DNA of 61,723 bases from Desulfovibrio sp. A2 (GCF_000226255.1 NZ_AGFG01000017.1:1-61723); one strand, 5' to 3'; positions 1 to 8,861 are shown, counted from the first letter of the stretch. Program-made: numbers and translations. Notes: generated by a model from the sequence alone, not told the origin.

Positions 1-5
1 CCCGT

Positions 6-944
6 ATGAGCAAACGACTTGTCGTGCTGTTGGTCCTTTTGACAATTGGGGTTGTTGCGACTGTGGCCTGTGCCGAGGGGGCGCCGAAGGAGCCTGTGGG
101 CTCCGAGATGATCAAGGAAATGGTGCGGAATCAGGAAGAAATCCTGGCGGATCGAAAGCAAGAGATGCGGCAAGGGATTGAGGCCAATGGGACCATTCAC
201 CAGAGCGTGGCCGGCCAGGCAATGAGGCAGCCCGAAAAGGAGGCAGAGTATGGGGAGCAGCTCGGCTCAACCCCGCTGCTGAATGCGGATCCTGCCAGAG
301 AGCAGGCGCGTAGGGCATACCAAGCAGGCCAGGCCTCCCAGCATCAACGGATCACACGGTATGAGGACGATATCTGGGCGAAGGTGAAGGCTGAGCTCGC
401 ACAGGAGGGGCGGCGTTTTGACAAGGCGTACGTTGAGGAATTGGCGCGCGAAAACAAGGAGGCAGAACCGTACGATGACACTCACCTCTACGTATTCATT
501 TCGTCATCCGTGCCAAAGGCTACGTTGGAGAACTATTTAAAAGCATTGGAAGGTGTGCGTGTTGCGTATGTTCTGCGAGGTTTGATCGGCGCAGACGTGT
601 CAGCATTCAAGCCAACGCAGTTATGGATTGAGAAGATACTCTGTGGCGATGAAATCAAAAGTCGATCGCAAAAATGCAAGGGTGGACCAATTGATATAAA
701 CCCGAACTTATACAGACAATTCGGAATCAAGGAAGTCCCGGCGATTGTATATGTAGAAAACCCGAACCGAATTGCCTCATGCGGCACCGGTGAGATGCCC
801 GTCAAAGAGTTCTTGGTGTGGTACGGCGATACCAACCCGGAATACGTTTTGAAATCATTCCAGCAATTGCGCCCAGCGGACAGAGTGTTGGCATCATTGA
901 TTGGCAAGGTGAGTCCAGGCATCTGGGAAAATCAGGTGAAATGA
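6..944 (+). CDS. trbC: TrbC-type F pilin assembly protein
   Basis: The 312-residue protein has an N-terminal signal peptide (about residues 1-23), a charged helical stretch, and from about residue 155 a thioredoxin-like domain. That domain carries the segment YVFISSSVPKATLENYL and a later PAIVYVENP turn typical of the C-terminal domain of type-F TrbC. TrbC acts in the periplasm in pilus assembly. The gene overlaps traF by four bases (ATGA), so the two are translationally coupled, as expected for partners in F-type systems. The ATG at 6 is only five bases from the window edge, so the ribosome binding site is not visible. Confidence 0.85.
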   Translation: MSKRLVVLLVLLTIGVVATVACAEGAPKEPVGSEMIKEMVRNQEEILADRKQEMRQGIEANGTIHQSVAGQAMRQPEKEAEYGEQLGSTPLLNADPAREQARRAYQAGQASQHQRITRYEDDIWAKVKAELAQEGRRFDKAYVEELARENKEAEPYDDTHLYVFISSSVPKATLENYLKALEGVRVAYVLRGLIGADVSAFKPTQLWIEKILCGDEIKSRSQKCKGGPIDINPNLYRQFGIKEVPAIVYVENPNRIASCGTGEMPVKEFLVWYGDTNPEYVLKSFQQLRPADRVLASLIGKVSPGIWENQVK

Positions 945-1804
945 TGAAGACCGTTCTTATGAGTTTGGCATTGATTGCGGATGCGACTTTTTGCCACGCG
1001 ATGGATGATGCACGCCGATTCAACTATTACGATGATCCAGATGTTTGTAAGGGGTGGTTTTGCTACGAGGATCCAAAGCAAGATGTGAGCATTGGTCCTA
1101 TCCACCCGGGACAACAATCTAATGAGCCAAAGAAGGCATACTCTGGCGAAGTTGACTGGGCGCGAGTGCAGACAATGCCTCCCGAGGAATTAAAACAATT
1201 GATCAATGATTCGTTCAGTTATGCTCAGCAAGACCCATCGGATAAGAAAAGACTGCTGGACTATATGAAACTACAGGGTGTTGCAATGCGACGGGCGAAA
1301 CAGTTTCAAGAAACATGGGTTGAGGTTGTGAGTCAAAACCCTGTCCTTGATGAAACTGTTAAGCGGTCCCCAACCCAGGCGGGTACTTTTCTTGAAGTTG
1401 TAGCAGAGCGGGGGGATAGGAATCGCGTCATTGCCGAGATGGCGCAAAATATGGGGCTGATTTACTTTTATTCACCGAAATGTCCATATTGTGAGAAAGA
1501 GAAAGAGATATTGAATGCTTTTGTTGAGAAGTGGAAATGGAAGAATATAACGGCGATTAACATTGTCGAAAATCCGCGATCAGCTCAAGAATACGGAGTC
1601 CAAACAATTCCTGATTTATGGGTTGTTGGTAATGTCAACGGTGAAGTTAATCAGCGTCGCCTCAAGGCCGGTCTCGCAACACACTCGGATATTGAGCGCG
1701 GGCTTCTGATGGCATGGAAGATGTGGTTTCAGCAAAAGCCTTACGAACGCCCCCAGATGGGGCAGGAGCTGATGACATTCGATGAATATTTGAAAAAAGA
1801 GTAG
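941..1804 (+). CDS. traF: TraF-type pilus assembly protein, thioredoxin fold
   Basis: The 287-residue protein starts at the ATG overlapping the trbC stop; an in-frame upstream extension would lie inside trbC and would lack the signal peptide. The signal peptide ends near residue 20 (TFCHA). A thioredoxin-like domain occupies the C-terminal half, with a CPYC pair at about residues 181-184 and a cis-proline segment (TIPDLWVV). F-plasmid TraF lacks the CxxC, while many related proteins keep it, so this copy may be redox-active. That would suit a system whose TraN and TraU are rich in cysteine. Role: periplasmic pilus assembly. Confidence 0.88.
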   Translation: MMKTVLMSLALIADATFCHAMDDARRFNYYDDPDVCKGWFCYEDPKQDVSIGPIHPGQQSNEPKKAYSGEVDWARVQTMPPEELKQLINDSFSYAQQDPSDKKRLLDYMKLQGVAMRRAKQFQETWVEVVSQNPVLDETVKRSPTQAGTFLEVVAERGDRNRVIAEMAQNMGLIYFYSPKCPYCEKEKEILNAFVEKWKWKNITAINIVENPRSAQEYGVQTIPDLWVVGNVNGEVNQRRLKAGLATHSDIERGLLMAWKMWFQQKPYERPQMGQELMTFDEYLKKE

Positions 1805-1858
1805 TCCATAGACTCGATAGCATGGTAAAATATGGCAAGCTCTTTTGTGAGGTGCCAT

Positions 1859-2479
1859 ATGATGAGCGGATATTCAGGTCACACAGGCATTGTTGTGAAG
1901 GGAAAAGCTATCTGTGTAGCGGGCATGGACTTTCCGGGGAATAGCCTTTTGCAGTTCAACCTTGTTCATCAGAAAAGAGAACAAGGGTACAAGCCTCCCT
2001 TCTTTTTTTTCATAACGTTTGTGCCGGCTGGTAAGGCCGGTAATTCGAAAACGTACATCACGGACAAGCGAGTGTCCTTCAAGGTGGAATACACCAAGGC
2101 ACTCGAAATCGTCGCGGCGATTCGCGCTCACGCGAACGGTGGAGGTGGCCGCCTTGGCAAGCTGGTCATCTGGGCCGATCCGACCAAAGCTGCTCACGTG
2201 TCCGAAAACACGGATATGCGCACGGGAAAGCGTATGACGGTGGATTCTGCTCCCCACGCCCGCAACCAGGGCGAGCATGTGGTGAGGGTCACCTGTGACC
2301 CGGGCAAGGATCAGTCTGGGGCCAGTGCCCCAGCCATTGTCTATTCGATGAGTCCGTATGAGGCCTTGGCCATCGCGGACAACCTTTCGTTCCTCGCCCA
2401 GCAAGCCCGAGAAATGCACTTCAATCGGATGGTGTTGGACTCGCGGAACGCGGCCGCTGCCGGGAGGATGGCCGCATGA
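1859..2479 (+). CDS. Hypothetical protein between traF and recD2
   Basis: 206 residues, no family recognised. The start is set by GAGGTG just upstream of two successive ATGs (1859 and 1862); a longer in-frame start at 1832 lacks a binding site. The protein is soluble, with a beta-rich first half and a C-terminal helix (about residues 165-195) resembling a small dimerisation helix. It overlaps the helicase gene by four bases (ATGA), so the two are probably made together. A role in DNA handling during transfer is possible from this pairing only. Confidence 0.7.
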   Translation: MMSGYSGHTGIVVKGKAICVAGMDFPGNSLLQFNLVHQKREQGYKPPFFFFITFVPAGKAGNSKTYITDKRVSFKVEYTKALEIVAAIRAHANGGGGRLGKLVIWADPTKAAHVSENTDMRTGKRMTVDSAPHARNQGEHVVRVTCDPGKDQSGASAPAIVYSMSPYEALAIADNLSFLAQQAREMHFNRMVLDSRNAAAAGRMAA

Positions 2480-4680
2480 GAAGCCCGGAAGTGAGCGCCG
2501 AGCGCTTGGATGTCACGATCGAGCGTGTGGTTTTCCACGATTCGGACTCGGGCTTTGTCGTGGCAAGTGCCCGGGTTGATGATGACCGTACCACGCTCGT
2601 GGGCTCGCTGGGATCCGTCCGTGAAAATGAACGCCTTATCGTCACGGGTAATTATGCGACCGATCCTAAATGGGGGCGGCAGTTCAAGGTTATTTCTTTC
2701 CAAATGCCTGACCTGAGCGCTGGTGGAATCCGAGATTTTCTTTTTTCAGGGTACCTGAAGGGTGTGGGGCCCGTTTTGGCAGAGGCCATTTACCGGCAGT
2801 TCGGTGAGGAGACAGTCTCCATTTTGGATGAAGATCCGGAGCGCCTGATGGAAGTGCGCGGGGTAGGGCAGAAGGTGTTGCGAGGCATACGCGATAGCTG
2901 GGAGGAGCATTCGGGCAAGCGTCACGCGCTGGGAATTTTTTCCGCGTGGGGCATAGGAACCCAGACAATCCGGAGAATATTGGACCGGTGGCCTAACATC
3001 CGCGATGCAATCGAAAAGGTGCGAAGCAACCCCTACGTGCTGGCTTGGGAAGTGCATGGTGTGGGTTTTTTGAAAGCGGATGAGATAGCCGCTTCTCTTG
3101 GTGTGCCTGGGGACAGTCCGGCACGCATTGATGCGGCCGTGGGGTACGTTCTCGATATGGCCGCCAAAAATGAAGGGCATTGCTTTCTGTCGCGCGGCGA
3201 GGTCTGTGGGCGAGTTGTGGCGCTTCTGGACAAGAGCGCGCCCGATACTCTCGGTTCGCCGGTGCTGCCATTGGTCCAGGACGCTATCGAGCGTTTGCGT
3301 ATCGAACGGATAATCACGGAGGATGACCGGGTTTACCTCACCAACTTGAATGACTGCGAGAACGGGATTGCCCGCCACATCATCAGGTTGCTCAGGGCAG
3401 GGGTTGCGGCAGTCCGCAGCGACCTGATTTGCCAAGCCCTTGTCCGTTTTGAGCAGGAGATGCGTATTGCCCTGCACGAAAGGCAGCGCATGGCCATAGA
3501 GGTGACCCTAGCGAATAAGGTGACGGTGATCACCGGGGGGCCGGGGACAGGTAAGACCACCATCATCCGGGCTCTTCTGGCTTCAGCCGGCGAATTGGGC
3601 ATCACTAAAATCGCTCTTGCTGCGCCGACCGGCAAAGCCGCCAAGCGTATGCAAGAAAGCACAGGCCATGAGGCGTCAACGGTGCATCGCCTGTTAGGGT
3701 TCGGAGGCGACAATTCGTACGATGAGTCCAACCCTCTCGATGTTGAGCTTCTCGTGATTGACGAGGCCTCAATGCTCGATGTGTTTTTGGCTCGGGCCGT
3801 TTGCCGTGCGATGCCGAGTGATGCGCGCTTGGTCTTCGTGGGCGATGTGCACCAGTTGCCCTCCGTAGGGGCTGGCAACGTGCTCCTGGACATCATTGAG
3901 TCTGGCTCCGTTCCGGTCGTGAGGTTGACGACAGTCTACCGGCAGTCTCCTCGATCGTTCATCGCCTTGAACGCAGGAGCTATCCTTCGAGGGGATACCA
4001 GCCAGGTCAACCTCACGAACGAGACGGATGACTTTTTCTGGATGCCCGTCCCGATGGCTGCTGAAGACGGTCGTGACTTGACCAGCGCGGAGCGGTGCGG
4101 CTTGATCCGCGGGAAGGTCCTGAGGGCTGTTGGCCGTCTGTTGCAGCGCGGATTCGTGCCGGATGAAATTCTGGTGCTCACGCCTATGCGGAAAGGGGCG
4201 GTAGGCGTTGAGGAGATGAACCAGGTGCTTCGCGATTTGATCAACCCCCATGGGCGGGTGGCGGGTAAGCACTTCCGGATCGGGGACCGGGTCATGCAGG
4301 TCAAGAACAATTACGACAAGGACGTGTTCAACGGGGATCAGGGGAGGGTGCTTGGAGAGGGCCGAGAAGGGCTTGAGGTCCTTTTTGATGGGCAGGCCGA
4401 GCCGCTAGTCTACAAGGGAGGGGAAATGGCTGAGCTAGTGCTTGCCTACGCCATTACGGTTCACAAATCCCAAGGGTGCGAAGCACCGGCCGTGGTCCAG
4501 ATTATTTCGACATCGCAGCACATTATGCTGCAAAGGAGTCTGCTTTATACGGGGGTCACCCGAGCAAAGCGGATCTGCTGCCTGATAGGCGAGCCGGCGG
4601 CCTTGCATAGGGCGATTGCAACGAATCATGTGGCTGAACGAAACTCTGCCCTGCGGCAGAAGCTGGCATGGTGCCCGTGA
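2476..4680 (+). CDS. recD2: RecD2-like ATP-dependent 5'-3' DNA helicase
   Basis: 734 residues, the usual RecD2 length. In order: an N-terminal OB-like domain, tandem helix-hairpin-helix segments (about residues 80-135, YLKGVGPVLAEAIY and VRGVGQKVLRGI), then a superfamily 1B motor. Visible motor motifs are Walker A GGPGTGKTT (about 353), Walker B VIDEASMLD (about 427), GDVHQLPSVGAG (about 455), TVHKSQG (about 661) and YTGVTRAKR (about 692). RecD2 unwinds DNA with 5'-3' polarity without RecBC. Its place inside the conjugation cluster suggests processing of transferred DNA; this job is inferred. Confidence 0.93.
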   Translation: MRSPEVSAERLDVTIERVVFHDSDSGFVVASARVDDDRTTLVGSLGSVRENERLIVTGNYATDPKWGRQFKVISFQMPDLSAGGIRDFLFSGYLKGVGPVLAEAIYRQFGEETVSILDEDPERLMEVRGVGQKVLRGIRDSWEEHSGKRHALGIFSAWGIGTQTIRRILDRWPNIRDAIEKVRSNPYVLAWEVHGVGFLKADEIAASLGVPGDSPARIDAAVGYVLDMAAKNEGHCFLSRGEVCGRVVALLDKSAPDTLGSPVLPLVQDAIERLRIERIITEDDRVYLTNLNDCENGIARHIIRLLRAGVAAVRSDLICQALVRFEQEMRIALHERQRMAIEVTLANKVTVITGGPGTGKTTIIRALLASAGELGITKIALAAPTGKAAKRMQESTGHEASTVHRLLGFGGDNSYDESNPLDVELLVIDEASMLDVFLARAVCRAMPSDARLVFVGDVHQLPSVGAGNVLLDIIESGSVPVVRLTTVYRQSPRSFIALNAGAILRGDTSQVNLTNETDDFFWMPVPMAAEDGRDLTSAERCGLIRGKVLRAVGRLLQRGFVPDEILVLTPMRKGAVGVEEMNQVLRDLINPHGRVAGKHFRIGDRVMQVKNNYDKDVFNGDQGRVLGEGREGLEVLFDGQAEPLVYKGGEMAELVLAYAITVHKSQGCEAPAVVQIISTSQHIMLQRSLLYTGVTRAKRICCLIGEPAALHRAIATNHVAERNSALRQKLAWCP

Positions 4681-4687
4681 GGTCGGC

Positions 4688-5230
4688 ATGAAACGCACGG
4701 TACTAATCGGTTTTATAGTCGTTTTTGCGCTTGCAAACGCGCAAAAAATTGAGGCCACACAGATAACAGTGCTTGATAAAAGGCAAAAAGTTCTTGAGCC
4801 GCTGTGGTATGGCCCTTGCGTGAAGTATGGCACGCCCATGGCTCTGGCCATTGCGATAGCTCGGCAAGAAAGCGGGCTTTATCCTTGGGCCGTGAATGTC
4901 GCCGGCCGTTCTTACACGCCAAAGAGCAAAGAGGAGGCATTGGAAATTGCAAGGCGGGCTGCGGTAGAAGGGCAATCCTTTGATGTCGGACTGATGCAGA
5001 TTAATAGCTATTGGTTGCGGCGATACAATCTTAAGCTTGAAGCTGTGATTGAGCCGCCTGCAAATGTTGTAATTGGGGTTTGGATTTTGTCGCAAGAGAT
5101 TAAACGCTACGGGCTTAATTGGAAGGCTGTGGCAAGTTATCATACACCTTTATCAAAGAACCCTGAACGTGGTAGAATATACGCAGAATACGTGTATCAC
5201 CACCTTTTAAAAGTGCAGGGTATAGAATGA
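4688..5230 (+). CDS. Conjugation lytic transglycosylase (VirB1/IncF orf169-like)
   Basis: 180 residues from an ATG preceded by GAGGTC; an upstream in-frame ATG at 4616 lies within the helicase gene. A signal peptide (about residues 1-24) is followed by an SLT-type lysozyme fold: the catalytic glutamate lies in AIARQESGLYPWAVN (about residues 55-68), followed by the family element VGLMQINSYW and a late SYHTPLSKN. Such enzymes locally open the peptidoglycan for the mating channel. The gene sits eight bases after recD2 and overlaps the next gene by ATGA. Confidence 0.9.
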   Translation: MKRTVLIGFIVVFALANAQKIEATQITVLDKRQKVLEPLWYGPCVKYGTPMALAIAIARQESGLYPWAVNVAGRSYTPKSKEEALEIARRAAVEGQSFDVGLMQINSYWLRRYNLKLEAVIEPPANVVIGVWILSQEIKRYGLNWKAVASYHTPLSKNPERGRIYAEYVYHHLLKVQGIE

Positions 5231-5637
5231 CACCACGGAAAGGGTACCTTCCCGCAATGCGTCCGCTTTCGTTTGTGGCGGATTCGTGTGGATGCTCTGT
5301 GGAATACATCAGGAAGCTCATACTGCGCGGTGCCGTCAGGCATCGGGCACTTCCTGGGGGGCCGAAGCGCGCTGTCGGCCAATACCTTGTGGTTGAACAG
5401 GACGTGCGGGAAGCGCTTCGGCAGGGCGACTACGCGATGGCTTGGGGAACCGCCCAGGTCGCGGCGAAGAAGTGCGGTGTGACTCGGAACGCAGTGATCT
5501 ATTTGGCCAATACGGGCAAAGTTCGCCAACGAATGCAGAAAGGAGCTATCGAAGTACACATCGGCGACTGCCAAACTTATTACGGGTTGGGGCAGCCGGA
5601 TGGGCCGTTGGAGATGTTCACGGCCGCATTTGCTTAG
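5227..5637 (+). CDS. Putative DNA-binding protein with two MerR/excisionase-like helices
   Basis: 136 residues. Two similar segments can be seen: SFVADSCGCSVEYIRKLILR with YLVVEQDV (about residues 15-62) and AQVAAKKCGVTRNAVIYLAN with VHIGD (about residues 75-115). Each looks like a small winged helix-turn-helix of the excisionase type. It is the last gene before a terminator and a 240-base regulatory gap, so a regulator of the transfer region is plausible. No named family was recognised. Confidence 0.65.
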   Translation: MTPRKGYLPAMRPLSFVADSCGCSVEYIRKLILRGAVRHRALPGGPKRAVGQYLVVEQDVREALRQGDYAMAWGTAQVAAKKCGVTRNAVIYLANTGKVRQRMQKGAIEVHIGDCQTYYGLGQPDGPLEMFTAAFA

Positions 5638-5659
5638 CCGCAGCTTGTTTTCCAAGGGC

Positions 5660-5690
5660 AACCCTCGGTAAATGCCGGGGGTTTTTGTTT
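5660..5690 (+). terminator. Rho-independent terminator after the recD2 / transglycosylase operon
   Basis: A nine-pair stem (AACCCTCGG with CCGGGGGTT, one G-U pair, six-base loop) runs directly into a T tract (GTTTTTGTTT). It closes the first operon 23 bases after the stop of the gene at 5227. Confidence 0.8.
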
Positions 5691-5715
5691 GCGCTCGAGC
5701 GCGAGCAACAAATGT

Positions 5716-5816
5716 AAAATATAGCGACGCATAATTCCAATCATATAATTATTTAACACACCTTTACGCTTAACAATTCGTCAGATTTCAGCAAATACAG
5801 CGACACATAATTCCAA
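5716..5816. repeat. Two 25-bp direct repeats in the intergenic gap
   Basis: Copies lie at 5716-5740 and 5792-5816 and agree at 22 of 25 positions, with the shared core CATAATTCCAA. The start-to-start distance is 76 bases. The surrounding 5691-5876 is AT-rich compared with its flanks and has no gene. The arrangement suits paired operator sites for the regulator that follows, or origin-type iterons; nothing here separates the two. Confidence 0.7.
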
Positions 5817-5888
5817 CGAATTTGACCATGTGGAGGAGGGTTGTGTAACCGGCGATAGACTCAAAGCCGATATGTAGTGGGGGGAAGG

Positions 5889-6839
5889 ATGGGACGGCCG
5901 CAAGGCTTTTGCCTGGGTATTCCGCTGTGTGAGCTTGCGGACTGCTATGCGTTTGCGCAACGTAATGGTTTGTCTTCGCGTTGGCTACAGCGCAAGGCGG
6001 CCTCAGGGGTCTTGAAGTCAGCCGTCCCGGTTCGTGGTCGGACAAAAGGAGGAGCAATCTCCTATCTGGTCTCTGCAGAAGAGGTGCGCCGCTTGGTTTT
6101 GGAGTGTGGCTCTCCGAGAAGCATACGATCTATATTGGAGTCCGTGTGGTTCGAAGGCTTGGCAAAAAGAATGTGGGCAGTGGCAAATAAGGCTCATGGG
6201 CATTGGCGTAAGCATTTCAATGTTCCGCGAGAAGGGAACATTGCTTTGTTTGTATATTCAAATGATTTCTATAGACTTAGGCCGAGGTATGCCTTTTTCC
6301 ATGATAACAGGGAGAGTATTGCAAAACTATTGCCCATACAGTTGCGAAGCAAGTTCTTGGAGATATTAAATGAACTGTGGATATCTGGATCATCTCACTT
6401 GCGCAGTGTATGCGAGCAGTTTTCAAGGAGTAATTTCAGGAATAATTACATGGACGAGAGGTTTAATTACGAGGCAACACTATTCATGGGCTTAGACATG
6501 TTAATGGATGGTATGCCGATAAGTGAGGCGTTTCAAAGAGCACTCGAAGACGCTCCAAGATTTTATGATTCAAAGCCCAAAAAGGAATGTGCATTTGAGG
6601 GTGTTGTTTTTGAAAGAATAGCGAAGACGCTGTACAACGAAGAAGATAGGCTTGCGACCAGATTGTCTTTAGAGAAAGTTCTAAAAGAACTAGATGAAGA
6701 AGATAGGCAAATTCTTCTGTTGCATGCAGAAGGTCTTTCGGACACGGATATCAAGCAGAGTCTTAGTCTTGATATAACGCGTCAAGGTCTGAACCGCAGG
6801 CGGTTACGCCTGCTCGAACAAGTACGGGCCCAGCTATAG
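5889..6839 (+). CDS. Putative transcription regulator with sigma-region-4-like C-terminus
   Basis: 316 residues. The N-terminal 60 residues (ELADCYAFAQRNGLSSRWLQ, then ISYLVSAEEVRRLV) resemble the winged-helix unit of the gene at 5227. The C-terminal 65 residues (LEKVLKELDEEDRQILLLHA, then GLSDTDIKQSL) look like a sigma-70 region 4 or LuxR-type helix-turn-helix. The middle section is not recognised and is AT-rich. The start is uncertain: ATG 5889 directly abuts a G-rich run, and a GTG at 5877 is also possible. It sits downstream of the two 25-bp repeats, its likely targets. Confidence 0.7.
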   Translation: MGRPQGFCLGIPLCELADCYAFAQRNGLSSRWLQRKAASGVLKSAVPVRGRTKGGAISYLVSAEEVRRLVLECGSPRSIRSILESVWFEGLAKRMWAVANKAHGHWRKHFNVPREGNIALFVYSNDFYRLRPRYAFFHDNRESIAKLLPIQLRSKFLEILNELWISGSSHLRSVCEQFSRSNFRNNYMDERFNYEATLFMGLDMLMDGMPISEAFQRALEDAPRFYDSKPKKECAFEGVVFERIAKTLYNEEDRLATRLSLEKVLKELDEEDRQILLLHAEGLSDTDIKQSLSLDITRQGLNRRRLRLLEQVRAQL

Positions 6840-6901
6840 GAACTACTCCAGCTGCGGTTGCTGATAGGGGGGTCCCCGACCTGTTGGTCAGGAGGCCTAC
6901 C

Positions 6902-7606
6902 ATGGACATCAAAGCCAAAGTCGATGAGATCCTCGCGGCCAGCGAGGAGGAACAGTCCGCAATTCTCGCTGCCCTGATCGGGGCAATCTCTCCGTCTTCC
7001 ATTGAAACGGCACTGCGTCGCTCTCCCCTGAATCGGCTGCCCGATCCGGTTAAGATGACCATCGCCAACCGTCTTGGGGTCTCGATCATATCGCATCGGG
7101 GTCAGGACAATCAGTTCCGCCCCGTGACCGTGCCAGACTACATCATGCCCATTCTGCGTGAACTGTCACGCACTGCCGGGATGATTGAGGAGGCATGCGG
7201 CCAGCTTGTCAGTCTGCGCTCCAACCGCGATGCCGTGCTGAGCCTTCTGGGCGAGGCCCCTTTCACTGCTGCCGGCGGGCTCAATGAGCGCGTCACGGCG
7301 CCACTCCGAGGCTTTCGGCATTCCCTGGAGAAAGAGCTTCGGGGAGCCCGCTACCCTCAGCGTCCCCCCACCAGGCGGCAGGATGCGCGTACCGTTGCGC
7401 CGGTGGAGGCTGCCGTTGACGGGAAAAAACCGAAGCGCAAACGGAAGAAAGAGCCCGGTGCGGAACAATCGGGGCAGCAGCCAGTGCAATCCGCTACCCA
7501 AGAGCCGGTAGCATCGCAGGAACGCCACACCGCGAGTGGTGTCGAGTCCCCGCAAGTATTCCCTCCGTCATCTGATGCTGCTGATGCGGCTGTAGCCGCA
7601 GGGTAG
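6902..7606 (+). CDS. Hypothetical protein with Lys/Pro-rich tail
   Basis: 234 residues, starting at an ATG with CAGGAGG seven bases upstream. The first 140 residues are helical and soluble. The tail from about residue 150 is of low complexity, with a basic patch KKPKRKRKK near residue 176 and then Gln/Ala/Pro-rich sequence. No family was recognised. Position just ahead of the pilin operon suggests a transfer-related or regulatory protein, but nothing shows a function. Confidence 0.65.
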   Translation: MDIKAKVDEILAASEEEQSAILAALIGAISPSSIETALRRSPLNRLPDPVKMTIANRLGVSIISHRGQDNQFRPVTVPDYIMPILRELSRTAGMIEEACGQLVSLRSNRDAVLSLLGEAPFTAAGGLNERVTAPLRGFRHSLEKELRGARYPQRPPTRRQDARTVAPVEAAVDGKKPKRKRKKEPGAEQSGQQPVQSATQEPVASQERHTASGVESPQVFPPSSDAADAAVAAG

Positions 7607-7611
7607 GGCGC

Positions 7612-8262
7612 ATGGCCAACGAGGAACCCAGAAGGCCTTTGGGGCTGATTCGGGGAGCCGTGTTGGTCGGCGCCCTCATGCTTTTCTTCAGCCTGTGGCT
7701 CACGATCTGGGCGGTGCGGCAGGCGCCGCACCAGCCCAGGACAGGGGTTAACCTGCTGGCGCCCAGCGTGCGAGGAGCTGATTTCGTATGGGCACCCTTG
7801 GAGGCCGAGAAGAGGCTATATCGCGATGCTGGGTATCAAGTGGCTTGGTTGGATGGGGCTGCATTCAAAAGAGGACGTCAGGTCTTTGGACCCTATGCGG
7901 CAATATTCGAAATGATAGCCCTAAGAGGCTATGGGCTCAGCCGGATGATTCCGCTTTTGGCTCTGGCTGTTGCTCTTGGTTTGTTTGAAGGGCGGGTCGC
8001 GGCAGGTGAGAAGAAAGCTGAATTTGGGAACTTATCCTCTACCAGATTCCGCTTAGCCACGATCATATCAGCTTCAATCATTGCATCGTGCGTGGTCTTC
8101 GTCTCCCTTCCATTTGGTGTCGTGCTGCCCTTTGTTGGTGAAATACCTCTGGTGTGGAATGGAATATGGATGTCAGCACCACACTATTGGGGTGTATTCT
8201 TCGCATCACAGACTGTTCTTGCAGCACATCAAATCTTTTCTAACCTCACAACAGAAATTTAG
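7612..8262 (+). CDS. Membrane protein, possibly DUF4400 / PFL_4697-type
   Basis: 216 residues with a start five bases after the previous stop. About four membrane segments are seen: near residues 14-34, 106-124, 145-170 and 190-210. The stretch SRMIPLLALAVALGLFEGRV followed by a basic segment and a second hydrophobic hairpin resembles DUF4400 proteins of integrative conjugative elements. That assignment is tentative. It directly precedes the pilin gene and is probably co-transcribed. Confidence 0.6.
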   Translation: MANEEPRRPLGLIRGAVLVGALMLFFSLWLTIWAVRQAPHQPRTGVNLLAPSVRGADFVWAPLEAEKRLYRDAGYQVAWLDGAAFKRGRQVFGPYAAIFEMIALRGYGLSRMIPLLALAVALGLFEGRVAAGEKKAEFGNLSSTRFRLATIISASIIASCVVFVSLPFGVVLPFVGEIPLVWNGIWMSAPHYWGVFFASQTVLAAHQIFSNLTTEI

Positions 8263-8271
8263 GATGGATCT

Positions 8272-8562
8272 ATGAAAACAAGAATTTATTGGATGACCGC
8301 GGCGCTGATGTTGCTGATGGCGAGCCAGGCGTTCGCCTTTACCGCTCCGACATCGTCGGGGATGTGGTATACGCTGTACGATGTTTTCTACAACCAGCTC
8401 GTGACAGGTGCGGCGGGCAATGTCGCGACGGGTGTTCTGTTCGGGATAGCGCTCATGAACTTGGTGAAGAGCAATGTCTTGGGATTCGTCCTTGGATCTG
8501 GAGCCGGGGCGTGTGTGTATAACCTTGAATCAATCGTTACTGGCGCAGGTTTCTGCATCTAA
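8272..8562 (+). CDS. traA: Candidate F-type conjugative pilin TraA
   Basis: 96 residues: a long leader ending near AFAFTAPTS (residues 20-26), then two hydrophobic segments (about residues 43-62 and 66-90) separated by a short polar turn. This is the size and layout of TraA/VirB2-type pilins. Sequence alone is not diagnostic, but the gene lies immediately before traL-traE-traK-traB, which is where F-type operons place the pilin. Two late cysteines (VYNL context and the C-terminal GAGFCI) are unusual for F pilin. Confidence 0.72.
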   Translation: MKTRIYWMTAALMLLMASQAFAFTAPTSSGMWYTLYDVFYNQLVTGAAGNVATGVLFGIALMNLVKSNVLGFVLGSGAGACVYNLESIVTGAGFCI

Positions 8563-8567
8563 AAAAA

Positions 8568-8582
8568 GGGAGGGTGGGTGGG
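8568..8582 (+). promoter_or_regulatory. Perfect G-quadruplex motif overlapping the traL start
   Basis: GGGAGGGTGGGTGGG: four G triplets with one-base loops on the coding strand, so it exists in the mRNA. The last G is the first base of the traL GTG start codon, and the G tract also contains the only ribosome-binding-like sequence. Folding would block traL initiation while leaving the upstream pilin gene free. Confidence 0.75.
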
Positions 8583-8860
8583 TGGAAAACGGAAGGGTGC
8601 GATGCCCAAGATATCTGGACACACAGGTAACGTTCTTGTTCTGGGATGCTGATGTTATTCTTCCAGCGGTTATCTTGTTCATGGTCGGTGTATTTACCCA
8701 CAATATGCTGATGTGTACATCAATAGCGGTTCTTTATGTGTTGCTCATAAGCAAATATCAAAAGAAATTCCCGCGTGGTGTGGCGAGGAATGTTCTTCAT
8801 CAGTTCGGAATGCCGTACAAGGGCTATCCCGATGGTTTTGTCCGCGTTTTAAGAGGTTAG
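8582..8860 (+). CDS. traL: TraL, pilus assembly inner-membrane protein
   Basis: 92 residues from a GTG at 8582; a GTG at 8597 is the alternative. The protein has the TraL pattern: a short N-terminal tail with a RYLDTQ segment, an acidic residue before the membrane hairpin (FWDADVILPA), two membrane helices (about residues 20-60) and an amphipathic C-terminal tail (FGMPYKGYPDGF). TraL is needed to build the pilus base. It starts inside a G-quadruplex motif and ends one base before traE. Confidence 0.85.
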   Translation: MENGRVRCPRYLDTQVTFLFWDADVILPAVILFMVGVFTHNMLMCTSIAVLYVLLISKYQKKFPRGVARNVLHQFGMPYKGYPDGFVRVLRG

Positions 8861-8861
8861 T

